Part shown: positions 25,248 through 35,400 of the stretch, piece by piece
Numbering within the stretch: position 1 is the stretch's first letter
Layout: every line of letters starts with the position of its first letter
Assembly: GCA_945863035.1 (NCBI GenBank)
Contig: CAMAZH010000010.1
Location: 1-51,565, forward strand
Length of the DNA: 51,565 nt
From: Chitinophaga pinensis
GTDB lineage: Bacteria; Bacteroidota; Bacteroidia; Bacteroidales; GCA-2748055
Reading direction: 5' to 3'
Notes under the pieces: generated by a model
What the model was told of the DNA's origin: nothing
Databases searched by the model: none
What the model saw: only the letters and a program-made list of their open reading frames with translations
Translations under genes and position numbers: made by a program

Positions 25248-27077
25248 CTATTTTTCATCCAATTCCCTAACAATTTCATCCTGGTCATAACGGATTGCCA
25301 GTTCCCTGATCCAATTTCTCCCGGCTTCTTTATAATCCTCAAGTTCGTTGGCTGAAAGTCCCTTTTGGCTTATCAGATCGGCCTTGAGGTTAAGCAATAT
25401 CTGCTTTATCATCTCATTTGCGATTCCGAATTCCTGTAATTCATAATAACTTTTAATAAGTAAAAGCATGGAGAAGTCAAAGGGAAGTATCTCATTTGGA
25501 AAAATCTCAAGACTCCTGTTAAGGACTAATTTTGCAGAATCGGTCTTATTCTCTCGAATCAGGGCATCTGCCAGCCGCTGGAAAATAAACCGGTAATTCC
25601 CACAAAGAAAAAACTCATTGGAAGATAGTGCATCCAGTCCACTCCAGTCAAATGATGTCATGAGATTTTCGAACATCACCTTTGAATTTACGGAACCTAA
25701 TTGTTCATCCGTTGTGTTTTTCTTTAGAGAGCTGAGTCTGTAAGCAAGACCTTCCAATTGCAGGTAGTCTGCCAGTCCGACATATGCATCCGGGTCTAAG
25801 GTGAATGCGAAACACACAGGTCTCTCCCACTGGTTCGTCGCAAGCATATCAAGAATTACAAGGTGGTTTCGATAAATGTAATTCTTATCAATTTCCCATT
25901 CAACCGAGTTTGCGCCATGATTTAAACGGAATTTATTGGTGGGTAAATTATAATAATCGGCATCCTGAATAGACATTATATTTTCATCGTCTTTAACAAA
26001 ATCCATAAGCACTCCCAGATCAGCAGGACTTTCATCACTATTATTCAGCACAATGAATGATCGTTTCTCTCCACTAAGATGTTCAGGAGTGAGTGAGATG
26101 GGAAGGGCTTTCGCATCGAGTATTTGTTCGCGGAGGCTGTTAATATATCTTTCGGTTTGGAGCAAGCTAACATTCACAACAAGCACATCGCTTCTGAAAC
26201 CGTATTTTGATTGGACGTACAGCAAGGGATAGGTATCATTATCCCCATTTGTAAAAAGAATCGCATCAGGTTCGCATGAAGCAAGATAATTTTTTGCAAG
26301 AGCAATATAAAGTTCATTATAGAGCCCGTCAACCAACTCATTTTGTGCTTCCTGTTCATTCTGAAGAATTCTCAAGGTAAGGAAGGATGTCAGATACTCA
26401 TTGGAAGCCTTGATACCAATTGATCCGACGATTGTCTGATAATCCGGATTCATTTCCGCTACCTGATTATATTTTTCAATAGCCTTGTGGCTGTAGAACC
26501 TGAATTTCTCGAGTTGCTCAGGTGTCATGCAGTTTTTCCCTGCGGGCAGGTCGAATAAGACTTTTTTATCTGCCAGTCCGCTGTTGTTGTTTACCAGGTT
26601 TGCAGCATAAGATGAATAGGCGCGACCCAATGCATACAGAGTGGAATCAGGAAGATTGGCAACATCTTTAAATTCGGAGATAACATCACCGTCCCAACCC
26701 GTGTAACCATAAAACGGGCAAATACTATAAAGTTCCTTATCCCAGCTGTTTTTAAACCGATCCAGATGCTCCTGGTTTTCTCCTTTGCTTGTTGTTTTAC
26801 CGAAGGCTAATTTTTTAAACTTGTTTTTATTCCTGTCCCAAAACAACTCTTCACTTAGGATGTCGGCATCCACGGTGTATTCCAAAAGACATACGTGCCA
26901 ACCGGTAGGACGCTTTTCAAATCTAAGCTGTTCGGGATTGATTTCCGGACTTAAGGTATATGTATCAAAGAATTTCTTAACAACAACCTGATATTGTGGA
27001 TACTTTAGATAACTGACCTGTGCATTTGCAGTAAACGAAAAAAAGAGACAACAAGCAAATATGAGTATTTTTTTCAT
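25248..27077 (-). CDS. Exported protein resembling the soluble C-terminal domain of GT117/DUF2723 proteins
   Basis: 609 residues from the ATG at 27077, which starts directly with a signal peptide (MKKILIFACCLFFSFTANAQ); an ATG at 27104 would add nine polar residues. No membrane helices follow. The middle (about 255-300) reads LFTNGDNDTYPLLYVQSKYGFRSDV...VNVSLLQT, and later RPVCFAF...LADYLQLEGLAYRL (about 415-445), both diagnostic of the periplasmic half of the large multi-span DUF2723 proteins, here without the membrane half. The C-terminal 150 residues are TPR-like helices. Co-directional with and 41 bases after the gene at 27119-28093. Function unknown. Confidence 0.75.
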   Translation of the reverse strand: MKKILIFACCLFFSFTANAQVSYLKYPQYQVVVKKFFDTYTLSPEINPEQLRFEKRPTGWHVCLLEYTVDADILSEELFWDRNKNKFKKLAFGKTTSKGENQEHLDRFKNSWDKELYSICPFYGYTGWDGDVISEFKDVANLPDSTLYALGRAYSSYAANLVNNNSGLADKKVLFDLPAGKNCMTPEQLEKFRFYSHKAIEKYNQVAEMNPDYQTIVGSIGIKASNEYLTSFLTLRILQNEQEAQNELVDGLYNELYIALAKNYLASCEPDAILFTNGDNDTYPLLYVQSKYGFRSDVLVVNVSLLQTERYINSLREQILDAKALPISLTPEHLSGEKRSFIVLNNSDESPADLGVLMDFVKDDENIMSIQDADYYNLPTNKFRLNHGANSVEWEIDKNYIYRNHLVILDMLATNQWERPVCFAFTLDPDAYVGLADYLQLEGLAYRLSSLKKNTTDEQLGSVNSKVMFENLMTSFDWSGLDALSSNEFFLCGNYRFIFQRLADALIRENKTDSAKLVLNRSLEIFPNEILPFDFSMLLLIKSYYELQEFGIANEMIKQILLNLKADLISQKGLSANELEDYKEAGRNWIRELAIRYDQDEIVRELDEK

Positions 27078-27118
27078 GGGATTCAGCACATTATTATTTG
27101 ACATAAGTTTCTAAAATG

Positions 27119-28093
27119 TTATTTCCTTCCAGAGGGAATTTTCGCATAAAGAGAATAGGTAAAACCAATGCTGGCATACGTCCCTCCCCAGTTAACAAAT
27201 AATAAATCGTTGTTAACAGTGGGATTGGCATAGAACCTTGAATAGACCGTTGCGTTGTTTGGGTTTACATGACGCTCTTCAATTTTCAAGAACCGCTGGC
27301 CTATCCTAAAATTCGTTGTGAACCGCTTGGAGATATTATAATCGAGGCCAACGGCAAAATGAGAGCTTACTCCGGGGCCTGCTGAAACCTTAAAATCACC
27401 CATAGGAATTTTAATAAATCCTGTCATCATTGCAATGTTCAGGCTTGGTTCAAAGAATACTATCAGGTTTTTTTTGAAATTTATGGAATGACCATAAAAC
27501 ATTGAAATATTGTAATGGTATGTCCTAAGCTTCAATTCGTTTAAGCCGATATATTCGTTTGCAGCCGAAATAGCATCTTCCGGGCTCATAATGAGTTGAA
27601 GTTGTGCCCCTAACCAGTTTCTCTTAGTCGCTCCAAGGGGTGCCATCATGCTTAAGTTGACTGACATGTATCGCGAATTTCCGCCAACTTCCAGCTTGTC
27701 ATTCTGGTTGTGATATCTCCAGAAATCCCTCAGGTTGTCAGATGCATTACGGTTAAAATAATTTCCGCTTAAACCTATACCGAATTTCATGAACAGGTCC
27801 GAACTGGCTGTGTTTGAAGAAAGGTTTTTCTCGCTGCCGGGAGCATACAATTCCGGCCAGTCATAATTAATTACCTTGCCACTCCCATAATGAAGACTTC
27901 CCACATCATGTATGAAAACAGTGTAGATCCCTGCTGATTCGGTAGAATTTAACTTTTTGTACTTTATTTGAATGTCGCCTGTTTCGATGATTTCAGAGAG
28001 GATTCTCGCACCGCTCTTCATGAATATTGTGTCCTGGGGATAAATGATATTTGTGATAAACAGAAGGAATATGCAAGAAACATATGCTTTCAT
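27119..28093 (-). CDS. Exported protein: GDEV-type module plus outer-membrane beta-barrel-like domain
   Basis: 324 residues. Signal peptide (about 1-20), then a short module (about 20-85: DTIFMKSGARILSEIIETGDIQIKYKK) like that at 24529-25170, and a C-terminal region (about 100-315) of alternating hydrophobic strands ending GGTYASIGFTYSLY, which suggests an 8-10 strand beta-barrel. The start at 28093 lies about 29 bases downstream of a good promoter in the divergent gap with the second CHAT gene. Probably first gene of a two-gene unit with 25248-27077. Confidence 0.7.
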   Translation of the reverse strand: MKAYVSCIFLLFITNIIYPQDTIFMKSGARILSEIIETGDIQIKYKKLNSTESAGIYTVFIHDVGSLHYGSGKVINYDWPELYAPGSEKNLSSNTASSDLFMKFGIGLSGNYFNRNASDNLRDFWRYHNQNDKLEVGGNSRYMSVNLSMMAPLGATKRNWLGAQLQLIMSPEDAISAANEYIGLNELKLRTYHYNISMFYGHSINFKKNLIVFFEPSLNIAMMTGFIKIPMGDFKVSAGPGVSSHFAVGLDYNISKRFTTNFRIGQRFLKIEERHVNPNNATVYSRFYANPTVNNDLLFVNWGGTYASIGFTYSLYAKIPSGRK

Positions 28094-28121
28094 AAAGTGA
28101 ATATTAGTTGATTATCATCTT

Positions 28122-28156
28122 CAAAATTAATATTATTACATTTTATAACAGACAAA
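28122..28156 (-). promoter_or_regulatory. Promoter for the 28093 to 25248 unit
   Basis: On the minus strand: TTTG (28156-28153), 23-base spacer, TAATTTTG (28129-28122), an exact TAnnTTTG, followed by a 28-base leader. Confidence 0.5.
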
Positions 28157-28197
28157 ATTTAAATTTACTTTATGCTTCAATAGAAATCAATTGTATT

Positions 28198-31100
28198 ATG
28201 AAGACTTTTGCAACTTTATTTTTTGTATGGGGGATTTCAATTTCGGTTTGTAACTCTCAATCCTGGATTAAGGCGGATAATCTCCGGATAACATTTCTGG
28301 ATCAATGCAATTATGATTCCGCCCTTTATTATGCCGAGGAGGTGGCTGCAATCCAAAGGGGTAGCAACGGGGAAAAAACTGTTGAGTTTGCTGATGCTTT
28401 AAACAAGCTTGCAGTATCACATTTTTATCTGGGAAATCTTTCCAAAGCAAAATATTACACATTGAAAGAAATTGAACTCAGAGAAGTTCTAAAAGTTACC
28501 GGCAATTCAAAATATATACAAGCTCTCATAAACGCATCGATTATTTGCAGGCGATCAGGCTGCTATGACGAAGCCCTTGTTTTTGTCGAAAAAGCAGAAA
28601 GAAAAGCCTTAAAGATTCTCGGCTCTGAAAATACAGAATATGCCTATACTCTGAGTTGTCATGCCGGTGTTTACATTGATATGGGGAGCGCATCAAATGA
28701 TATGGTTTTTCTTAATAAAGCCAAATCATACTTTTTAAAGGCCGAAGCTATCCTCAAGAAAAACACCCGGGAAGCCCAGCGTGCATATATTGTCAATAAG
28801 TCGAATGAGGCAGCGTATTACAATAATTGCGGGTACTCCCCAATGGCGGAATTATTGTTTCTTGAGGTTATCTCGCTCTGCCTGGATGAATATGGGGATT
28901 CAAGTCCTTTTTATGCAGCCGCATTAAATAACCTTGGAGTTTTTTACTATAACCAGGGACTTTACAAGCAGGCGGAAAAACACTTTATTAAGGCTCTTGA
29001 AATCTATAAAAAAAGTACGGCTTCAGGGAGCATACAATCAGGAAACTGCATAAATAATCTGGGCTCTTTGTATTATGAAATCGGGAATTATACTATTGCC
29101 GAAAAACTGCTGCTTGAGTCGAGGGGGATTTTGGATAATGGATTTCAGAAAACAAGTCCATACTATTCCGTGGCATTAAATAATCAGGCTGCGGTTTTAT
29201 TGGCCAAAGAGTATTATGCCAGTTCTGAAAATAAGAACAGGGGAAAACTGCTCGTGTGCGGGAACATCCTTCTGGCAGCAGACTCCATACACCAACTTAA
29301 TTGCAAAGCGCCACAGCCTGATGGAATTAACATCAAAAACAATATCGCGTTATGGTACAAATTGACTGGCGATTCCAAGAAGTCTCTGCAAATAATGACC
29401 GACCAGGCAGCTCAATCCAGTCTTTCACTGAAGCCCATTTCAATGATAAACAAGATGGGTATACCGACCCTGATACCCGTAAATCAAAACGGGGATGCGA
29501 AATCAATACTAGAGCCTGTGATGATTTCTATAAGGATGAAGCAGACCGATCATATGGTAGATGAACAAGGCTTGAAAGAGAATACCTTAAACCAATCGGC
29601 TTCCACACGATTAATAATTAATATGATTATTGGAAAAGCCGAAAAGGTTAAAAGGGTTTTAGGCCCATATCACCCTGGATATGCAGGCCTGATAAAAAGT
29701 CTTATCCCCCTTTACAAATCAATTGGATCAGGGAATATTGAGGAGGAATTGACTCTTAATTATATCAATATTCTGAACCATAATATCCTGCAGGATTTTT
29801 CTTTTTTGTCCGACAGTGAAAAGGAGATGTATTTTCAAACCCGCTTGCCTGATATAAACGCTTTTATTGCCTACACCCTTGCCAGGAAAGAGACCAACCC
29901 TGCTATTGCGGGCAATGCCTACGATTTTGTTTTGCAGAACAAAGGATTGATGTTAAAATCGAGCACTGCCATGCGGCTTGCTATTCTAAACAGCGGAGAT
30001 ACTGTTCTGCTTAAAAAATACGACCAGTGGTTGTCCTACCAAAGGGAAATATCGACTCTTTATGCAACCCCTGTGGAGATGCGAACCCAAGACGTTTCTG
30101 ATTTGGAGGGTAAGGCAAATTTATTGGAAAAGGCCCTTGTTCAGAGTTCTCAGGAATTCAGCGACTTACGGAAAGGTATGCAGGTTACATGGGAAGACGT
30201 CCGCGACAATCTGAAACCGGATGAGGCAGCAATTGAGTTCACAGACTTTCGTTTTAAGGGCCGGGACCTTGGGGATGTGGTTGTTTATTGCGCGATGATC
30301 CTGAGGCCAAACTCGCAATACCCTGAAATGATCAGGCTTTTCGAAGAAAAGGATTTGTTGGATGTGATAGGAACCAGCGGGGAAACAGATATCAATTACA
30401 TAAATAATCTGTACGGAACAGGGAATAGACCCGACGATAGGTTATACCGACTAATTTGGCAACCTTTGGAGGAATATCTCAGTGGAGTCAAAAAAGTGAT
30501 TTTATCGCCTTCCGGATTACTGCTTAAAGTTTCCTTTCCTGCCATAAGCAACGGGAGGAATGTGTACCTCTGCGATAATTTCCGGATTCAGGTAAAAGGC
30601 AGTACAGGCGCTGTTGACTATCAGGATGTAATTTCCACGGCTAATAATCTTTCCGCGCTGGTTTTCGGGGGAATTAAATACAGCTCCGATAATTCAGGCT
30701 CTCAGGTTTGGGCTTACCTTCAAGGGTCCAAAGACGAAGGAGAAGCGGTTCGTGGCATCCTTGAGAAAGAGCTTGTTGAAGTGCAATACCTTACTGACAT
30801 GAGAGCTACGGAAACATACCTTAAGCTTCATGTCAGCGATTATAACGTTTTACACGTAGCCACGCACGGATTTTTCTTCCCCGATCCCAATGAAATCAGG
30901 TTCGAGGAAAAAGATCAGCAAACAGAATTCGGTCTCGTTGAATTTCGGGGTGGAATGCGGGGATTTGGAGTAAACAGTTTTGTTAATAACCAAAATCCCT
31001 TTATGCGGTCGGGTCTGGTTTTTGCCGGAGCAAACGATGTCTGGAATAATTCCGAAATGGATAATGAAGACGATGGCGTATTGACTGCCCAGGAGGTTAC

Positions 31101-31401
31101 CCAGATTGACATGCGCAAAAATAACCTTGTTGTTTTATCAGCTTGTGAAACCGGTCTTGGAGATATAAAAGACAGTGAAGGGGTTTACGGCTTGCAGCGG
31201 GCTTTTAAAATGGCAGGAGTGAAATATCTGATTATGAGTCTCTGGCAGGTGCCGGATAAGGAAACGGTTGAGTTTATGGAAACATTTTACACAAAACTCC
31301 TTCAGGAAAAAGAGATCAGAAAGGCTTTTACCGATACACAAAATGAAATGAGGCAAAAATATGACCCCTATTTTTGGGCAGCTTTTGGTTTGATCGAGTA
31401 A
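28198..31401 (+). CDS. Second secreted TPR-CHAT peptidase
   Basis: Start at 28198 gives a signal peptide (MKTFATLFFVWGISISVCNSQ); the 30-codon extension upstream is AT-rich leader. 1067 residues: TPR array (about 25-350, e.g. AAALNNLGVFYYNQGLYKQAEKHF), a long helical linker with LSDSEKEMYFQTRLPDI (about 530-550), and the CHAT domain (about 720-1067). Dyad: H890 in VATHG and C983 in LSACETGLG, with EGVYGLQRAFKMAG, MSLWQVPD and YFWAAFGLIE at the end. A 90-residue stretch separates His and Cys, as in larger CHAT proteins. Unlike the first CHAT protein it has no C-terminal anchor, so it should be free in the periplasm or surface-exported. Followed by 31586-32401 on the same strand. Confidence 0.9.
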   Translation: MKTFATLFFVWGISISVCNSQSWIKADNLRITFLDQCNYDSALYYAEEVAAIQRGSNGEKTVEFADALNKLAVSHFYLGNLSKAKYYTLKEIELREVLKVTGNSKYIQALINASIICRRSGCYDEALVFVEKAERKALKILGSENTEYAYTLSCHAGVYIDMGSASNDMVFLNKAKSYFLKAEAILKKNTREAQRAYIVNKSNEAAYYNNCGYSPMAELLFLEVISLCLDEYGDSSPFYAAALNNLGVFYYNQGLYKQAEKHFIKALEIYKKSTASGSIQSGNCINNLGSLYYEIGNYTIAEKLLLESRGILDNGFQKTSPYYSVALNNQAAVLLAKEYYASSENKNRGKLLVCGNILLAADSIHQLNCKAPQPDGINIKNNIALWYKLTGDSKKSLQIMTDQAAQSSLSLKPISMINKMGIPTLIPVNQNGDAKSILEPVMISIRMKQTDHMVDEQGLKENTLNQSASTRLIINMIIGKAEKVKRVLGPYHPGYAGLIKSLIPLYKSIGSGNIEEELTLNYINILNHNILQDFSFLSDSEKEMYFQTRLPDINAFIAYTLARKETNPAIAGNAYDFVLQNKGLMLKSSTAMRLAILNSGDTVLLKKYDQWLSYQREISTLYATPVEMRTQDVSDLEGKANLLEKALVQSSQEFSDLRKGMQVTWEDVRDNLKPDEAAIEFTDFRFKGRDLGDVVVYCAMILRPNSQYPEMIRLFEEKDLLDVIGTSGETDINYINNLYGTGNRPDDRLYRLIWQPLEEYLSGVKKVILSPSGLLLKVSFPAISNGRNVYLCDNFRIQVKGSTGAVDYQDVISTANNLSALVFGGIKYSSDNSGSQVWAYLQGSKDEGEAVRGILEKELVEVQYLTDMRATETYLKLHVSDYNVLHVATHGFFFPDPNEIRFEEKDQQTEFGLVEFRGGMRGFGVNSFVNNQNPFMRSGLVFAGANDVWNNSEMDNEDDGVLTAQEVTQIDMRKNNLVVLSACETGLGDIKDSEGVYGLQRAFKMAGVKYLIMSLWQVPDKETVEFMETFYTKLLQEKEIRKAFTDTQNEMRQKYDPYFWAAFGLIE

Positions 31402-31480
31402 TTGATGGTTTCATTGCATATTATTCGCATGGTAATTGCTGGTAAATAAATTAACACACCGTGTTTTTCAACAAATTTAG

Positions 31481-31511
31481 TTGTCAAACAATAGTGGATA
31501 TGGTACGTTTG
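31481..31511 (+). promoter_or_regulatory. Promoter for the 31586 unit
   Basis: TTG (31481-31483), 20-base spacer, TACGTTTG (31504-31511): an exact fit to the Bacteroidota consensus. The leader would be about 68 bases. It separates transcription of the sensor pair from the CHAT gene. Confidence 0.65.
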
Positions 31512-31585
31512 CAGTAAAACAATCACAATTTGGCAACTTACACAATTTCGTGTTCAGCGCGGCTAAGTAATTAAATATTAATGAA

Positions 31586-32401
31586 ATGAAAAAATCACAT
31601 TTTTTTTTCGGTCTGGCAGGTTTAGTGTTTTTCTTGTCCAATCTATCTTCTTATTCGCAAGATAAATTTACCGTTATAAAAGTAAGCGGGAGTATCGTTA
31701 TCCAAAGAACCGGCTCTGAATTGAACATAGGAACTGCTTTTGCCCAAAATGAAGATCTGCTATTTAAAAGTGTAGTTTCCAGAGCAGCCGTGATTAATCC
31801 CCAAAGGGGAAGGTACCTTCTTACAGCTGATAATAATGCGGAGTTCATGAATTCCAAATCCAATTTTTTGCCGTCCTCTGAAAAAATCAGCGCGAGAGGA
31901 GCCGGAGTCATTCTAAACCCCAATGATCTTAAAAATTATTTTGAGGGGAATTATGTGATTTTGGATCAGGTTAAGATCAAGTTGAATCCGGAGGTGTTTC
32001 CTATGAACGACAAGAAATATTTTTACATCCGGTACATGTATAAAAACGAAACCATCAACAAAAAACTTGCTTTCTCTTCCGATACTCTTTTTATAACAAA
32101 AACCGAATTGCTAGCCATTGATGGCAAACAGCTCCCAAATCCGGAGATTTCAGAAATGAAATTAATGTACATGGAGGAAGGTCTGAATTATGTTTCAACA
32201 CCAATTTGTGTCTTTACTCCTGTATTCCCTGATTTTGAACAGTTGAAACAGGAAGTGCAGATTATTATGGATCAGATGAAAAATAAAAGCTATAACGAAA
32301 AGCTGCTCGAGATAACCTCATTTATTAACGATTTTTATGGGAAGCCCGACCAGGATAATCTGAAAGAATGGCTCAGGTTTAATATGAGTTTTTATGAATA
32401 A
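31586..32401 (+). CDS. Exported FecR-like protein of unknown function
   Basis: 271 residues. Signal peptide (about 1-24, SYSQ). Residues 27-80 (KVSGSIVIQRTGSELNIGTAFAQNEDLLFKS...RAAVINPQRGRYLLTAD) have the look of a FecR-type beta module: a Gly-Ser-Val-like strand, a threshold loop and an end strand. The rest is mixed alpha/beta with no motif I know. The last eight bases overlap an ATG of the next frame, and the preferred start of the propeller-phosphatase lies 14 bases on, so the two are almost certainly co-translated partners. The CHAT gene is 184 bases upstream. A role as periplasmic accessory of the sensor or CHAT protein is inference. Confidence 0.7.
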   Translation: MKKSHFFFGLAGLVFFLSNLSSYSQDKFTVIKVSGSIVIQRTGSELNIGTAFAQNEDLLFKSVVSRAAVINPQRGRYLLTADNNAEFMNSKSNFLPSSEKISARGAGVILNPNDLKNYFEGNYVILDQVKIKLNPEVFPMNDKKYFYIRYMYKNETINKKLAFSSDTLFITKTELLAIDGKQLPNPEISEMKLMYMEEGLNYVSTPICVFTPVFPDFEQLKQEVQIIMDQMKNKSYNEKLLEITSFINDFYGKPDQDNLKEWLRFNMSFYE

Positions 32402-32414
32402 TTATCTGCTGACC

Positions 32415-35400
32415 ATGAAAAGAAAATTGCTCGCATTTCTTTGTTTTCCCTTCTTTCTTTCCGGCTTTTCTCAAGCTCTAAAACACGATATATCATACTT
32501 TTCCACAAGAGAATATGGTAAAGGTCATGAGGCGGCTAATTGGGCCTGCGTGCAGGACAAAAACGGGGTACTCTATTTCGGGAATGCAGGTGGATTGTTA
32601 CAATATGATGGGGCTAACTGGAATTTCATCTCTGTAAAACAAAAAAGCGTTTGGGTTAAGACTTTGGCAATCAGCGATAAAAACATCATTTATATCGGGG
32701 CTCAAAACGAATTTGGATACCTCGCCCCAAATAATGCGGGCGTACTATCTTATAATTCACTGTCCAACAAACTGGAGGATCATCAGAAAATTTTCAGCAA
32801 TATAATTCGAGTCTGGACATGGGAAGATAAGGTATTGTTCCAGTCGGAGGAGGCTGTTTTTCTTTATCACGACAATCAACTGACTACAATACTGCCCCAA
32901 ACATCCTTTCATCTGTCTTTCCTGGTATATGGTGAGTTGTACGTTCGACAAAGGGATGTAGGGTTAATGAAGCTGACAGGCAATGAATTCCAACTTGCTG
33001 AAGGAAGCGTTTTTTTTAAAAATATCGGAATCTCTTCAATTATTGAGAGTTCTGACCCGCAAAAATTACTTGTAATTACCCGGGAAGATGGATTCTGGTC
33101 TATTGATAAAGACTCCTTCCTTGCTACAAAAATCGTTACCCCGGACGAAGATTTTTTCATGCAGTCGGAGATATACGGAGCCATCAACTTGACAGATGGG
33201 AAAATTGCTTTAAATACTCTTTCAAACGGAATTATTATTACGGATGAAAATTTTAATATTTCAGAGCATATCAATAAGAACAATGGTTTGAAAGTTAATG
33301 GGGCTTTATCGTTGATGCAGGATTACCAGGGAAATATCTGGGCCGGACTTGATAATGGAATCGCACAACTCCGGTACTCTTCACCTTTTTCCATTTTTGG
33401 TGCGGAAGCTGGGATCAGCGGCAATATCAGTGCAATTGAGCGGCATAAGGGGAAGTTGTATGTTGGCACCACAGAAGGTCTTTTTATTGAAAAGGAGGGA
33501 TACGGCTTCTCATCAACTGCCTTTGCGCCCGCTCCCGGTTTCACAAAAGAAATAAGAAATTTTTGTATTGCCGGGAATTCGCTTCTTGCCGGGACTCAGG
33601 ATGGCCTTTTTGAAATTCACAATAATCAGCTGAAATTATTAGCCGATGGGCTTATAACAGCCATTTACTATTCCGAAAATCTGGAATTACTATTTGTGGC
33701 CCGGAAAGATGGTTTGGAACTTTACAGGGATAATTCAAGCTGGAGGAAAATTGGGGGAATACCGGAAATCGAAGAGAAAATCATACGATTCGAGGAAAGC
33801 ACAAGCCCTCACGGCAGCACAATCTGGATGGGAACCGCTCTGGAGGGAGTTATCCGATTGAAATTTAAACTTCCTTTTGAATATGTTGTCGACAAGTATT
33901 ATGCAAGTGATGGACTAACAAACAATAGCTGGGTTCTCCCCTTTAAAATTAACGAACAGATTGTTTTTTCACAGTATTCAGGATTAATGCAATTTGTCGA
34001 TGAAGAGGTACTTAAGGTCCACTTGCCCGATTCGCTTAAAAACCTCCCGGAATTCAACAGGGGATATTTCGACTTTTTCCATATTGACAGTTTGGAGAAT
34101 CACCAGGGAATTCCCCTGTACACATTGAAAGATACAAAAGACAGAATTTACGCTAACCTGGACGGGGATTTGGGCTATTTTGACAAATCGAACTCCAATT
34201 CATGGATATCTCAGCCGTTTTGTCTTGCCGACATTGGTAAATCCAATGTGTTTTTTTATGAGGAAAATGGGATATGCTGGATAGGTGGTGATGATGGGCT
34301 TATAAGGTTTGATGAGCAAAAAAGCAAAGATTACAAACTTGAATTCAGGACTCTTCTCACAAAAGTAACCTGCTCTGATGATTCAATTTTATACTCCGGA
34401 TATGGAGGAAACAATACAACCATTGCGGAGGGGAATCTTCAAAAAGACGGATTAATTCTTGATTTCTCCCTTAATACAGTAGGCTTTTATTTTGCCGCTC
34501 CCTTTTTTGAAGGGCAGGAAAAAATTGTTTACTCTTCAATGTTACTCGGACACGACAAGATCTATGGTCCCTGGCTGCCTGAGAATAAAGTGTTAATCAA
34601 CAACCTTCGCGAAGGGGATTATACATTTGTTGTAAGAGCCAAAAATGCCTATGGACACATCAGTTCTGAGAGCAACTTCAGCTTCACAATTTCAGCCCCA
34701 TGGTATCGAACAATTTTGGCATACATCCTGTATATTCTTGCGCTTATCGTTTTTGTGTATACCGGGATAAGAATCAACTCCAGAAGGCTAATTGAAAAGA
34801 ATAAAAAGCTGGAGGGAATAATTTTAGAGCGCACACAGGAAATAAAACAAAAGAACATTGTACTGGAGCACCAGAAGCAAGAGATTCTCGATTCCATTAA
34901 TTATGCCCTCCGCATCCAGAAAGCGGTTCTTCCCGATAACGATTTGACAAAAGAATGGCTTGGGGAACATTTCATTCTGTTCAGGCCAAAAGATATCGTT
35001 AGTGGCGATTTCTACTGGGCAACGAGGATCAATGAGAACGTGTTTTTCTGCGTGGCCGATTGTACCGGGCACGGAGTACCTGGCGCATTTATGAGCATGT
35101 TATGCATATCGTTTTTAAATGAAGTGATTCTCAAAGAGCGTATCACACAGTCGGATGAAATCTGCAACAGGCTAAGAACGATGATTATCGAGTCCCTCAA
35201 ACAAAAAGGCATTTCCGGTGAGCAAAAAGATGGGATGGATATTACAATGTGCATTTTAAACACCCAAACTCTGTTGCTGCAGCATTCGGGAGCAAACAAT
35301 CCGCTTTACATCATTAGAAGCAAAGACCGACTGCCTGTTGCATGCGAAAAGCAGCAGGATTTTAACAACCACATTTTATATGAGGTCAAAGGAGATGCGA

